A stretch of DNA of 64,000 nucleotides from the NCBI GenBank assembly GCA_905331475.1, contig CAJNYU010002220.1:62001-126000 (forward strand), read 5' to 3'. Under the pieces are notes generated by a model. That model worked only from the letters and a program-made list of their open reading frames with translations. It was not told where the DNA came from and searched no databases. A program made the position numbers and the translations under genes. Every line of letters begins with the position of its first letter. The stretch's first letter is position 1. Shown piece by piece: positions 37,183-48,500 of the stretch. The stretch is from Rotaria socialis (Eukaryota > Rotifera > Eurotatoria > Philodinida > Philodinidae).

Positions 37183-37255
37183 TGTTCTGTGCAGGTGTCG
37201 AACCTGCGACCTTCTGCGTGTTAAGCAGATGTGATAACCGCTACACCAACAGAAC
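37183..37255 (-). tRNA. tRNA-Val (anticodon AAC)
   Basis: Read on the minus strand, the acceptor stem GTTCTGT pairs with ACAGAAC, the D-arm is TGGTGTAGCGGTTATCA, and the anticodon stem CTGC/GCAG encloses TTAACAC, giving anticodon AAC. The T-arm is CGCAGGTTCGACACCTGC and the discriminator base is A. It is 73 nt with no intron. The T-rich stretch downstream on the minus strand (TTTTTTT) can act as terminator. Confidence 0.97.
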
Positions 37256-38805
37256 TCGAAAGTCAGCAGTCTAATTTTTAATAGTGAATAATGCTAAATG
37301 ATTATCAGAAATGATTTTTCATATTATTTGATATTTAAAGGCATCTTAAAAATAATTCGATAATTGTCTTCCAATGTTCGCATATATAAAAAAAATTAGT
37401 ACCAATATTTTTGAAGTATATATATATATATATATATATGCATATTTGTATTGCACTTAATTTTGACTTTATCTTTCAGCTCTGTTTAATTTGTGTATTT
37501 TATCGAGAAAACTTCTAATATAGTTAGATATTTGTGAAGATTTTTTTATTTTTGTCATTGATCAATGACCACGACATAAATCAGATAGAATTTATATACG
37601 CATATAATCATTAGTGAGATCTAATTTCCAGTGAAATAAGAGAGATTAATATACTTATTATATATTGCTATTTTTCAAGAAAAAAAGTATAATGATGCAT
37701 TCAATATATCACTTCCGTTAATTGAAATCGTTGAGTTTTTCTCTATGGAGTATTGAAAGATTTGCTTGATTAGCAGATAAACCTAGCTATGCTAGTGAAA
37801 CATTTAATCTGTTACAATAAAATTTTGTTATGCAAAACAATGTCATATATTTGCTATCATCACAACGAACACAATTTACACGAGAAAAAGAAGCCAAGAT
37901 TATAGTTGCTTCATCATTGGACTTTGCTCTATCATATAGCTTGTCAAAAAAAAACGGTTGTCTGTTTCTAGAACTATTTTTGCTCTAAATGACGTCGCTC
38001 TTTTGTGGAAATGCCCTTAATTCATTGCCTATACATATGTTATATGGTGCAGTTTTGTGAGCTAATGAATGAAGAATTTCCCTTTTTTTATTTTGTTTTA
38101 GTCAGTACTAATATGTAAAAATAAAGACGGTAGATTACAACTGTTATATATTTTTATTTTATTTTGTGCTTATAAAAATAATCAAGTCAAGCAATGAACC
38201 GTTCATTAATAACGCACAAGAACACGTCGGAGAAGAAAATAAAAGTTGCTGCTGTTTCGCACTCCTTGAAACACACAGATACATATTGCGATGGTTTTGT
38301 TGATTTTTATACATTTTTTTCAAAAACATTTCAAGTTGAATTTGTTTTCAGTAACATATCAGAAAGGAAAACTTCTTATCATCTTCTATAGAAAAATACT
38401 CTCTATCACGCGTTCCATACTAAATCAAAGTCGCCTGGTGTAAAGCAGATAGACTCTCCAACGAAATTTGTTAAAATCTGAACGTGTGAGAATTTCAATA
38501 GAGTCCGTGTCATCTACAATTTTGGGTTTATACACAACTAGGTTCGAATTCAGTTTCAATTCGAACATGCGAGAAGCGAGAGAGATCATAAATACAAATG
38601 GTGGACACATAGTATGTGTAGCGAAATTAGATAATTAAATTACGACTTCAGTGAGGAAAGAAACTTTTCCCGTCTGATTTTATATTTTGACTTCTCGAAA
38701 ATAGAAACAACAACGATATTTATGTACGCCCATTTCTTGTTGAAATAATGTTAATCGTTTTTCATCGTTAAAATGTTTTTTTGAATTAAAAATAATTAGT
38801 ATATG
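37256..38805. other. Intergenic spacer
   Basis: AT-rich DNA with a TA microsatellite at about 37417-37439. The frames at 38194-38391 (+) and 38425-38610 (-) have no supporting evidence. Confidence 0.5.
37417..37439. repeat. (TA)n microsatellite
   Basis: Uninterrupted TA dinucleotide run. Similar short TA runs occur near 54386, 54791 and 56970. Confidence 0.9.
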
Positions 38806-39676
38806 TTAAAACAAATGACATTGTGTTATATTAACATTAATAACAATGTCGTGAATATTTTCGTCTTGATCAAAAGTTTGCCAATTAATAGAACAAATGT
38901 GAATAGCTATTGCATCAGGTGATTTGGGCGATATTGATAAATTGATGGTTTGTCTAAATGAACACGCTTCGTTTAGAAAGAAAAAATAACGTTTATTGTT
39001 TTATGGATGAATTTTTTAAATCAAAATTAAATCTCACTTGCATAGAATGATGGTTTTATATGGCAGATAGCAGATTTGTTATTGCTGTCATCATAATGAC
39101 ATGTACAATCAACATCGGAAAATAAAGTCAAACCAATAGCTAAACATTTTTCTTCTGTATGACCATTCCGAAATTTTAATACTGAACAGTTTTTTATTGA
39201 AGATAAACTACTATTGTAATCACGTCGATATTGACATTGTGAGCCATAATATTGTGATAAGCATAAACATTCTTGTATATTATTTGTCACAACACATGTA
39301 CCGCTATTCAAACAAGTTTTTTTGCAATGGTATCTATTTTTGACACGACGATATTGACAACGTGGACCATCAAAAGTGGGTAAACATTGACATGCAAAAC
39401 CATTCCTTAATTCTATACATGTACCATCATTTAAACAGGATTCCGTATCACAATCGATTATATCTAGATTGCATACATCACCTTTGATTCCTGGATCACA
39501 AATGCATGTATGATTAATACATCTACCATGTACACATGTGTCATTGTCACATATACCTATTCAAATAAATATTCCAGTTATTTTATTAGCAATTTGCTCA
39601 AAGCTATTCTACCGTGAACACTTGTAATAATAAAAACCCAACATATGAAGATAATCATTATAGGACAAAAATACAT
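38806..39676 (-). CDS. Secreted protein with three EGF-like domains
   Basis: Three exons on the minus strand, 39676-39613, 39556-39038 and 38966-38806, give 247 aa. Exon 1 encodes a signal peptide (MYFCPIMIIFICWVFIITS). Three EGF-like modules follow: CDNDTCVHGRC...CICDPG, then DCDTESCLNDGTC...CQCLP, then CKKTCLNSGTC...CLCLSQYYGSQC. The C-terminal half has further Cys (NCSVLKF, DCTCHYD, ICHIKP, ATCSFRQ, HICSINW) and no membrane anchor. A read-through ends exon 2 with a TAA a few codons later, but a strong GTGAGA donor at that point joins exon 3 in frame with about 50 clean codons, so the spliced form is preferred. Likely extracellular, partner unknown. The start lies only 140 bp from a large transposable element. 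Decayed exons beyond that element could have belonged to a longer ancestral version, since their splice phase also fits exon 2. Confidence 0.82.
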
Positions 39677-39818
39677 TACAGGATAAATTTACTGATATCA
39701 ATATGTGCAATAGTCGAAGAACAAGAAAAATAAAATGAAACATTCCAGTATGATACGTGCAGCAAAGATTCGTAGATACTTTCACGCTGAAGAATTTTTC
39801 GATGCGTCATCAAACAAC

Positions 39819-40480
39819 GGGTATTACTAATTTACGCCAACAAAACGAACACCCACAACTTGTAGAGTTATATTCACGAACACCCATTTTTTTACTAGCT
39901 ATAGGGAGAAAAACTATCGACAAATACAAAAAAATGACCCCTCTCAACACGAACACCCAAAATCTCTGTTTTTGTCTATAGTAACACCTTACACTTTTGC
40001 TTACGAACACCCACACAACTCCCTAAGCTACATTTTGACTAGGGTACGTGGTATTCTCGAATGGATTTCTATAAAGATTTTTCTGTGAAAACATTTCAGA
40101 GAGAGTCCGTGAAAGAACCACTCTACGTACGGCACCGGAGAAAAAACTTTTTCTTTCGATTTAATTAGCTTAAATGATAGGTTGTTCGAACCGTTGTTAA
40201 ATCCAAAATATCAAATCATTCGGTTGTTCCTATGGAAAATGGTAGAAAAAGCAAGTTTAAAGGGTAAATGGACCCCGATCGAACTTCTCAAGTTTGTAGA
40301 ACAGATATGTGTCGTATCTAATTTTGTAGACGTTGTAAAGGCGCATCGAGTGGTATATAGGAGCTCGGGTTTTCACGCTTGAAAGGCCTATATAATGTTT
40401 ATAGCATGTAGCAATCTATATGATACTCATAGAAATTGTGGGTCCCCATGATGACACAGAATAAGTTTATAAGAACTCCT
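39819..40480 (+). repeat. Left terminal inverted repeat of the element
   Basis: Begins GGGTATTACTAA and ends ATAAGAACTCCT. It holds four copies of CGAACACCCA in its outer 200 bp. Confidence 0.88.
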
Positions 40481-41113
40481 TCTGACTCTGAAGGGGCCTA
40501 GAGGGATATGAAAGTAATATGTTTCTGCAATAGACATAAGATATCTGCGTATTATTCAAGGGTTCAACGTATAAATAAAATCTGTGTAATCGGAATTGAT
40601 ATTGGTAAAACAGACAATAAAAATAGTGCTCGTGTAGATATTATTGTATCCCTGTAGACTCCTTCAGGGTCAGAACAAGACAAATTGTTTTCAGTATTCA
40701 AAGAACTTATCTATGCAAGTTGATTGAAGTTGCTCTGCTGATAATTGTAACGTAAAAATGTTGGTTAGGATTGTAGGAGATTATTGAAATATTATCAATA
40801 TACTCAGTCCTCCCTATAGGAAAAAAGCTATATTAGTGAATTATTTTCTAAGCTAACAACGAGTCCCTAATTTTCTGAAAGATCTTACCTATCAAATATG
40901 TATAGGTCAATAGTGTGCAGTTTCTAAGAAATTTTCCCGTTGTTACTCAATTGCTCTGTGACACAGAAGCAAGTATATTGAAGTATTAATTTGTCCATTA
41001 TTAGCAAAGCGTTCTTCAAGACGACCCTCTATCGTTATAGCAAAGCAATAATAAAAAGCATCGCCTATGAAATTTCAATAGCATCCATTCCTGTATAGAA
41101 CCGAGTCTCAAAA

Positions 41114-41783
41114 AGGAGTTCTTATAAACTTATTCTGTGTCATCATGGGGACCCACAATTTCTATGAGTATCATATAGATTGCTACATGCTATAAACATT
41201 ATATAGGCCTTTCAAGCGTGAAAACCCGAGCTCCTATATACCACTCGATGCGCCTTTACAACGTCTACAAAATTAGATACGACACATATCTGTTCTACAA
41301 ACTTGAGAAGTTCGATCGGGGTCCATTTACCCTTTAAACTTGCTTTTTCTACCATTTTCCATAGGAACAACCGAATGATTTGATATTTTGGATTTAACAA
41401 CGGTTCGAACAACCTATCATTTAAGCTAATTAAATCGAAAGAAAAAGTTTTTTCTCCGGTGCCGTACGTAGAGTGGTTCTCTCACGGACTCTCTCTGAAA
41501 TGTTTTCACAGAAAAATCTTTATAGAAATCCATTCGAGAATACCACGTACCCTAGTCAAATGTAGCTTATGGAGTTGTGTGGGTGTTCGTAAGCAAAAGT
41601 GTAAGGTGTTACTATAGACAAAAACAGAGATTTTAGGTGTTCGTGTTGAGAGGGGTCATTTTTTTGTATTTGTCGATAGTTTTTCTCTCTATAGTTAGTA
41701 AAAAATGGGTGTTCGTAAGAGGAATCGATATTCGATCTCGCCAAGTTGGAAGTTCGTGCTGTTTGCGTAAATTAGTAATACCC
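41114..41783 (-). repeat. Right terminal inverted repeat of the element
   Basis: Reverse complement of the left arm, from AGGAGTTCTTAT to TTAGTAATACCC. The outermost 70 bp differ from the left arm (indels and an extra segment around 41716-41755), and three copies of the subterminal 10-mer remain. Confidence 0.88.
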
Positions 41784-42519
41784 TTGATATTTTCATAGAT
41801 GTTTCGTTTAATGCTTCATGATAAAATTCGTGATTGAGACAAGAGTAATTACATAATTTTAATTCTATAGATATTTGTCGCTGTTTTTTGTTTTTAAAAG
41901 AAATCGTATATATTTTCAAGCTATTGATAAATGTTACTATGGGAATAATTGATAGAATTCTTGATTAACTGGCTACACTTTACTTTTGTTAAATAAAAAC
42001 CAATGTACAATCAATGAATCGAAGAAAATCGATAAAAAAAAGCTATCGAGAGATTTATGCAATGTTTTCTTGATAGAATCTATTGTTTACTGTGAAAGAT
42101 ATAAGATATGCATTCAAATATATACATATTAAAGCCAAAGCCAGAGCCGAAAACAAAATATCCATGTTCTTAACTCATCATTTTCATTAGAAGTTGTTTG
42201 TTATCAGATTATTACAATATAGGTTAACACGAATGATGATATGATCCTTTTTCCTCAGAAGTCTAACTATCCATTGTTTGAAAATATTTATTCGGAATAA
42301 AAATCATACTAAAATTGTAAATAGAATCACAATGTGTCTGATGATGATGCTGATGACAATATCGTTAAGCTATCGAAAACTCATTCACTTTTTTAACAAA
42401 TAAATATTCATACTGAACATCTGACTTCTACGGTAGTACTACATTTCATTGTTGCTCTTATTATACCCATTACCAAACATTCCTACATACAAATATAATA
42501 TTGGAACAAAAGAAAGTGT

Positions 42520-42905
42520 ATACCAGTTAACGATGTTTTATCATAATGGTCAGCTGCTGCATGTCGATAATAACCAAATTTTGAACATCCTAATCTATCT
42601 GGACATTCTTTTTCTTTCTTGAAAGTTCCCATACGTGGTTTGAGCAGATTGACAATGTTTAGGTGTCGTACTACAACTATTTATGAAGAACAAATCATTT
42701 TCTTTTAAAATATTATTTTTAATCACTACCCCTATTGTGAGCAGCATTATCTAGATGAACAGCCGAGTTGGCAACATGAACTACAACATTGCTGATATAA
42801 AATCTACGTTTCATAAAAATAATGATAATTTAATAATTACTAAAATGTGACGTATAATATTACGAGTCATTGATTCTACATCTGAAACAAAAGTAACAAG
42901 AAATA
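42520..42905 (-). pseudogene. Decayed exons of a secreted-type gene
   Basis: Minus-strand blocks look coding and are bounded by splice-like sites but do not form one clean frame. The blocks read VESMTRNIIRHIL (about 42885-42848), RFYISNVVVHVANSAVHLDN (near 42810-42750) and KECPDRLGCSKFGYY plus RHAAADHYDKTSLTG (near 42625-42527). Between the last two, a second frame reads CSTTPKHCQSAQTTYGNF before an A-rich tract, which implies a frameshift there. The last block ends in a phase-1 donor that would match the EGF exon on the far side of the mobile element. I infer remnants of an upstream part of that gene or of a separate gene. No start codon or intact frame is found. Confidence 0.35.
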
Positions 42906-45270
42906 TGAAGTCGATCATTATATCTTTTTCTTTCCTGCAAACAAATTGATCTGTCCAAAATCTATATCTTTAAGAAACAAGCCTCCGTTTGTTTTTTTTA
43001 TCAATTTTTTCTGTACATAAAAATGTTATTGGCGATTAACTACCAATTAATTCTATTGTACTTCTACACAATACACATATACTTATCCTCGTTGTACCAT
43101 GTGTACCTACCGTGTCAACGAACCTCTAACAGAAAGAAAACTCACCCTAGTGATTCTCAGGGAAATTTTTAGGGAAACCCCATCACATTATCTGGTCCTT
43201 CATAAGGATCCGATAAGCATTGAAAGAGATCTATTCCTATTTTTTTTCAAAATTTTTCGTTAAATTTGTATCAGCCGAGATATCAATTATCTTTAAAATA
43301 ACTGTTTTTGGTGAGACGGATTTGTCCCCTACAACATTCAACAGGCCTCGATTCAACAGACTAGTTTCAAGAACCAAATTGCCACTCATGTCTAAACGAT
43401 GATTTATCACTCGAATAGAATTTATGGTAGAAAAGAATGTAATTATTTCATTAGAATCTTCCTTTTCTTACTTACTTGCACAGGTACTCTCTCATGAATT
43501 TCACACGAAATCCTCTAGGGACTCTCTCTATTTTCCCTACCCTGCAGCATTCGGGAACTTCTCAGAGGATATTCTACTAAATAAAGAGATGATCAGTAAC
43601 GTGTATGTGTGAGATGATACGCCACGTTTCATTCATTACCCTATCAATGAACAGAAAAGTCAAGTTCTATTTCGTTGATGAATGTATTGCATTCGGTTTC
43701 CATGAGGAAAGCTAAAGATATCTACTTCATGGAAGACAATCGGTAGAAGTGAAATCATGTCTGGCGATCTCACTGTTTAGAACCATATTCAGAGGATTTG
43801 CAAGCATTCAAATGTGTTGCAACATTAAATGTAAGCTTTAGAAATCGGAATTTTTCATTTGAAAAACAACTCATAAAGCTCTAATAGTTTGAGACAATAT
43901 TTCTGTGTAGGACTCATGGTTAATTTGATACAGATTTTCAAATAAAAAGTAACTCTCATTCATTTGCAAAAGCATGTATACGTGTATCCCTTGAATAAAA
44001 CTGGCCGTACCTCAGCACAACGAACTATATTTAAAACAAAATATTCTATATGTCTTATTAAATAGCACTTCGTCCATATTTTAGATCTAAACAGGAATTA
44101 TAGTTTTCTTATGTTTATAGATTTTTGGAAGAGAAGTCCAAAAATTCGATGCTTTTAAGTGAAATCCTTCCTCAATTGCTTGCCACAATCGATAAAATAT
44201 ATCATAAAACTCTACTTCCAACAATATAAAAGAATTTATTTGTTAATTCTAATGTAATTTTTCAATTCAAATTTTTGAAAATCATTTGCGATCAATCAAC
44301 ATCAATTATCATCCTGCAAGAAAGTCAACATTATATTTTATGTTATCACTATTTCATTCCATAGCTATCTTGTTTTCAGAAAAAAAAGAAAGAAGAAAAA
44401 TAGAACAATGAATCAAATGCAGGCAGCATTATCGGTACACATAAACGATAACGCAATGGATGACACCATCATAGATTGTATACGCAATATGCAGAAGTCT
44501 TGCAAAACGCCATAGTTAATAGTTTGAATTAATAAACTCAGTAGTTATCATTAACGACACGACAACTTGTAAATATAGTTGTATTTGAATAGATAATAGT
44601 CCAATACACCTAATATTAGCAATAAATAACACACATCTGTATTCGTGGTGTTATATTATATTCTCCCAAGTAAAAAGAATTTTTCATGGAATAAGTCATC
44701 ATTGTTTACGATTGCAATCGATTATCGCGCTAAATATTTTTGCTTTCTTTTTCAAGGCTCAGTAGTGATCACAGTTTGTCTTCAGTCATGTTCAGGCCAA
44801 TAGGGAATCTAATAGTATACATCATTGCCTTGTCTCAGACTCGAACCACAGACGTCTATACCAACTTGTCTTATTGCGCTCAACCATATTCTTTCGTTCT
44901 ATTAACACGGCCCAATGAACTGACCAGTAGATTAGGCCGTCGAGCCCCCAAAAAATGTTTCTCTGTTCTGTATGTCATCGCCATACGTGAATCTTTAATT
45001 TTCGATAAATATTCTAATGTTTTCTTTTAAAATGAAAAAAGGAATTAATTGATAAAGATATCTTTTGACAATTTGATTATTAAGAATTTATGTTTTATTA
45101 TCCCAGTTATCATTAATATCTTTGATTTTGCCAAAACATTTAAGACACTGATAACAATTAAGCATTTCTGTAGCAAGATCAAGTTTTGTACTATTTTTAC
45201 AATGTCTCAAACGTCGAACACAATCAAATACTTTTGTTGTTGTCGTCCATAGAGCAACACGTTGAACTAT
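42906..45270. other. Intergenic spacer with possible repeat remnants
   Basis: No intact gene is seen. The region 43140-43620 is somewhat richer in G+C and may be old mobile-element DNA. At 44740-44960 the minus strand has a tRNA-like stretch with a B-box match (GGTTCGAGTCT). A 35-codon frame at 44407-44514 is too short to call. Confidence 0.4.
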
Positions 45271-45584
45271 TTAATGTTGACATTGACGACGTGCATTACG
45301 ATATAAAACTTCTTCTGATGACAATGATGTAGATTCATCACCGATTATCCGCGAAAGAAGTTCATTAAGATCAGCTAATTGTTGATGAGTAAGAGATTGA
45401 TATCGATTATGAAATCCATAGACGTTATTATTATCATCGTCGTCGTCAGCACGGTTAAATAATGAAACTGCTTGAGAAATGACAACAACTATCAAAAAAA
45501 CTAAAATTTATTTAAAAAAGACGGAGATTTTGCTTGTTGTATCTACTCATATAACCTACTCAATAATGCGAATCTCATCGACAT
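45271..45584 (-). CDS. Small secreted peptide precursor, 80 aa
   Basis: Two exons, 45584-45560 and 45488-45271, separated by a 71-nt GT..AG intron, give 243 nt including the stop. The joined N-terminus MSMRFALLIVVISQAVS is a good signal peptide, which appears only after splicing; the unspliced exon-2 frame lacks it. After cleavage, an acidic run (ADDDDDNNN) is followed by VYGFHNRYQSLTHQQLADLNELLSRI, a likely amphipathic helix, and the end is RNARRQCQH with a single Cys and one RR pair. The product could be a peptide hormone or neuropeptide precursor, or a small extracellular factor. No Gly-Lys-Arg amidation site is seen. The family is not recognised. The neatness of the signal peptide across the splice is the main support. 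Confidence 0.68.
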
Positions 45585-48500
45585 GGCTAAGATAATAGAC
45601 GTGCCTACGCTGGCCGAATGTTTAGAGAGATACATGCATATAAGGATCGAGACACAAATAGGCAGTTGTTTGTAAATGCTTCTATTGAAACGTCAATTGC
45701 ATAAACATATCTCTATATGTCTCCATATTCTTTTGTCTTATCTTTTCTTTATTCTCGATTAACATGAGGTATCGTCACTTAGAATATGATGATACATGAG
45801 TTCAAGTACCATGAATCGTCATTATGCTGGCTTTTGGCTGGTTGAGTGACAAAATTGCATGAAAGCAGTCAACACTTGTATTATAACTAATGATCGTATC
45901 AAAGAAATACGACATAAAAAGTCCTCCAATTAAAAAGGCTGTTTCATCAAAAAACCTTAGTCAACTATTGATAGAATCATTTTTTGCTTCAATAATTTTC
46001 ATAGTTAATAGGTTGAACGAGTTATAATCGAAAAAAAGCGTTTGAATTTTCTCAATAAACAGCATTATATTATTGATAGTACAAAAAGAATGTACTGAAG
46101 GCTACAAGTAAGTCGTAGCATACGATGAATTCTATATCTAATTATATTAGCAGCAGTATCTAACGCATATGAATAGAATGGTAAACATAATTACCTGAAA
46201 TCCATTCATTCTTAAGATATATTTTTCTCGGTGTCGCGGGGCGGCACGAAGAAGCTAAAAGCTTCCCAAATTGTTTTTAATGTGTTTGATTATCCTGATT
46301 GCAGAAACGATCTAAAAGATTCTGACGATAATATTCGTTGATTGTATTCTAATATATTCTTCTTGTTGTTTGTACATATATTCATATTTATCATTGTTTC
46401 TGCTTTCTATACTCCTACTTGCATTCTCTTTTGTTTTTCGTTTTTCGTTCGTTAATATTAATCATTTTCTGATTATGGACAATTCATATTTCATTATTCT
46501 CTAATTCATATCTTCGCTTTTATCATTTATTCTCATTTGATTAAAAACGTTTTTCATGATTCAAATTTTTACTTCACCATTTCACTTTTTGTTAGTAACT
46601 AATTACTTGTTCATCCATTCATATTGCTCTTATTTTTTCCCGATGTTCTTTTGTTGATTATCTCATCGTCTTATGCATCACTTAATGAGCTGCATCAATG
46701 AATCTTTTACTCATCCTCAAATATATGTCATGTTCGTTTTATCACTTGTCATATCAGAGTCGCATACTATGGCAGCATCTCATTTGAATGGACGCTACGA
46801 TTAAAATTTATCAGCAATTATGACATTTATTTAACATATCCATTGTATATCAACTTATACATCAATTCGTTTTTAAATCAAACTAATCAAAATTTTTGTT
46901 CTAGTTAGGTTTTGTCATGATTGCTGACTAGATGTGAATGACCGATATGAATTAGTAGTCTTCATCAATTTTCTTATTTGTTTTTTCACTAATGAATTTG
47001 TAATAGAAAATATAGAGATTCCTTTTTTTACGAAATATACACTCCAACGGAGAAATCATATGACTGTTTAGACGGATTTCAGTTCCTTCGATAATTGAAA
47101 AAATCCGAGAATGATAATAAATATGGAAAAGAAAATTACATTTCGTTCCTTGAACAGTTGAATATAAAGTGGTTAACATTTAATTCTTCTTCATCACAGT
47201 TATAAAGACTTTTTACAAACAAAAATCCAGATAAATTATCATCATATCAAAACAACAATCTCAACGTTTAGCGATCAATCAATTCTGTCTGGCTTACAGT
47301 TCATATTCTCATTTGTTGTATATTGAACTTTTTAAAAAACGTGAAATAAATATGAAAAAATAAACATACAGCATGCAATGATTTCAATGTATAATGAACG
47401 TAGTCTATCATTAACTGTCTAACTTGAAGTGTTAGTTCAATACTGTTAAAGACGCAGTAATTCATTAAAAATTAGTTGATACGTAACGAAATCACTACAG
47501 AATATGAATGAGAATGCACATAATCCATAAAGTCAGATAGGTGCAGAAAACTGATGTACTTGTATATCCACCGAAAAAGGAGAACATATATGCGTTCATG
47601 CATGACAACGGAATGAAATAATAGATGATGAAACGCATACATATATGATAAAATCATGACGATGCATTAAGGATGACCCTGTCTAAAAATAGTGTGTCAT
47701 TATTAGTATGTTTCTTCTCTATATTGAATGGTTTATATGCATATTGTCTTCACCGTTTTCTGTCAACGATTAGCTTGTAAGTATGTATCATTAATACATC
47801 TTCATATAAAACAGTAGATAATATTTACGAGACTCAAAAAAAAAATGTTACTTTAATATCAGACGGTAATCTACGTGTTGTGTTCATATGTGTAATAGCA
47901 AATGAAATATAGGATGTGTGCATTTTCAAATTATTAGTTTAGTCGTTTATATAAATTTAGCTATACCGCTATACGAATAAATTAATGGTTACAATGATGT
48001 ACTTAATATTTTGAGATATTGATATACATTTCAATGATTATGTCCCAAAAGAGACTACAAAACAGTACTTGACTAGTAGAGAACATGCAATAAGTTTTCC
48101 TTAATTCTCTATTCCTTTCCAAATTGAAGGGCTCGATGTTTTATTTATTTGTTTCAGTATACGTATATTCAAGTGTACTTCGAGACTCATATTCGGTAAG
48201 ATTTTACCCCTTTTTACTTACGATTTTTCATTATATATGTGTCGACCGACAATGAAAAAGATGGCCTATTTCATTTCCTTACCAATACACTGCGTATGTT
48301 ATTTTGATCAACAATAACAAACTAAAGGAGTAGCTTTATGGTTGCCTTCGGCAAAGGTGTGCACGACACTACGCCATCAATCAAACAGTGTCTATTTTAT
48401 ATATAAAATCTGGTTTATATAAAAGAGAGAAAGAGAGAGGAGTGAATTTGTGACAGATTGAATTGATGACCGAGTGAACATGTCGATATTTTCGTTGATG

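Larger units (their letters stand above)
39819..41783. mobile_element. Non-autonomous element with about 665-bp terminal inverted repeats
   Basis: The left arm (39819 to about 40480) is repeated in inverted orientation at about 41114-41783, nearly identical over its inner 550 bp and more diverged near the tips. Both tips begin GGGTATTACTAATTTACGC. Within the arms the 10-mer CGAACACCCA occurs at 39846, 39877, 39950 and 40004, and in reverse at 41580, 41634 (one mismatch) and 41706, which looks like a set of transposase-binding sites. The 633-bp core (40481-41113) has no transposase frame, so the element needs help from elsewhere. The mirrored 66-codon frames at 40182-40382 and 41212-41412 are a by-product of the repeats. 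I find no clear target duplication, so the superfamily is not assigned; a fold-back or long-TIR DNA transposon is the safest name. Confidence 0.88.

Noticed and set aside
39757-40016. Overlapping 74- and 68-codon frames on both strands
   Set aside because: They lie across the tip of the inverted-repeat element and differ between arms; not coding.
40182-41412. Two identical 66-codon frames on opposite strands (40182-40382 and 41212-41412)
   Set aside because: They are the same sequence in the two inverted arms of the mobile element; no domain, start context or splice partner.
44407-44514. 35-codon frame MNQMQAALSVHINDN...
   Set aside because: Too short, with no signal peptide or splice partner; kept only as a note.
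44740-45030. 96-codon plus-strand frame
   Set aside because: No splice partners or motif. The opposite strand has a tRNA-like B box, so the region is more likely repeat-derived.
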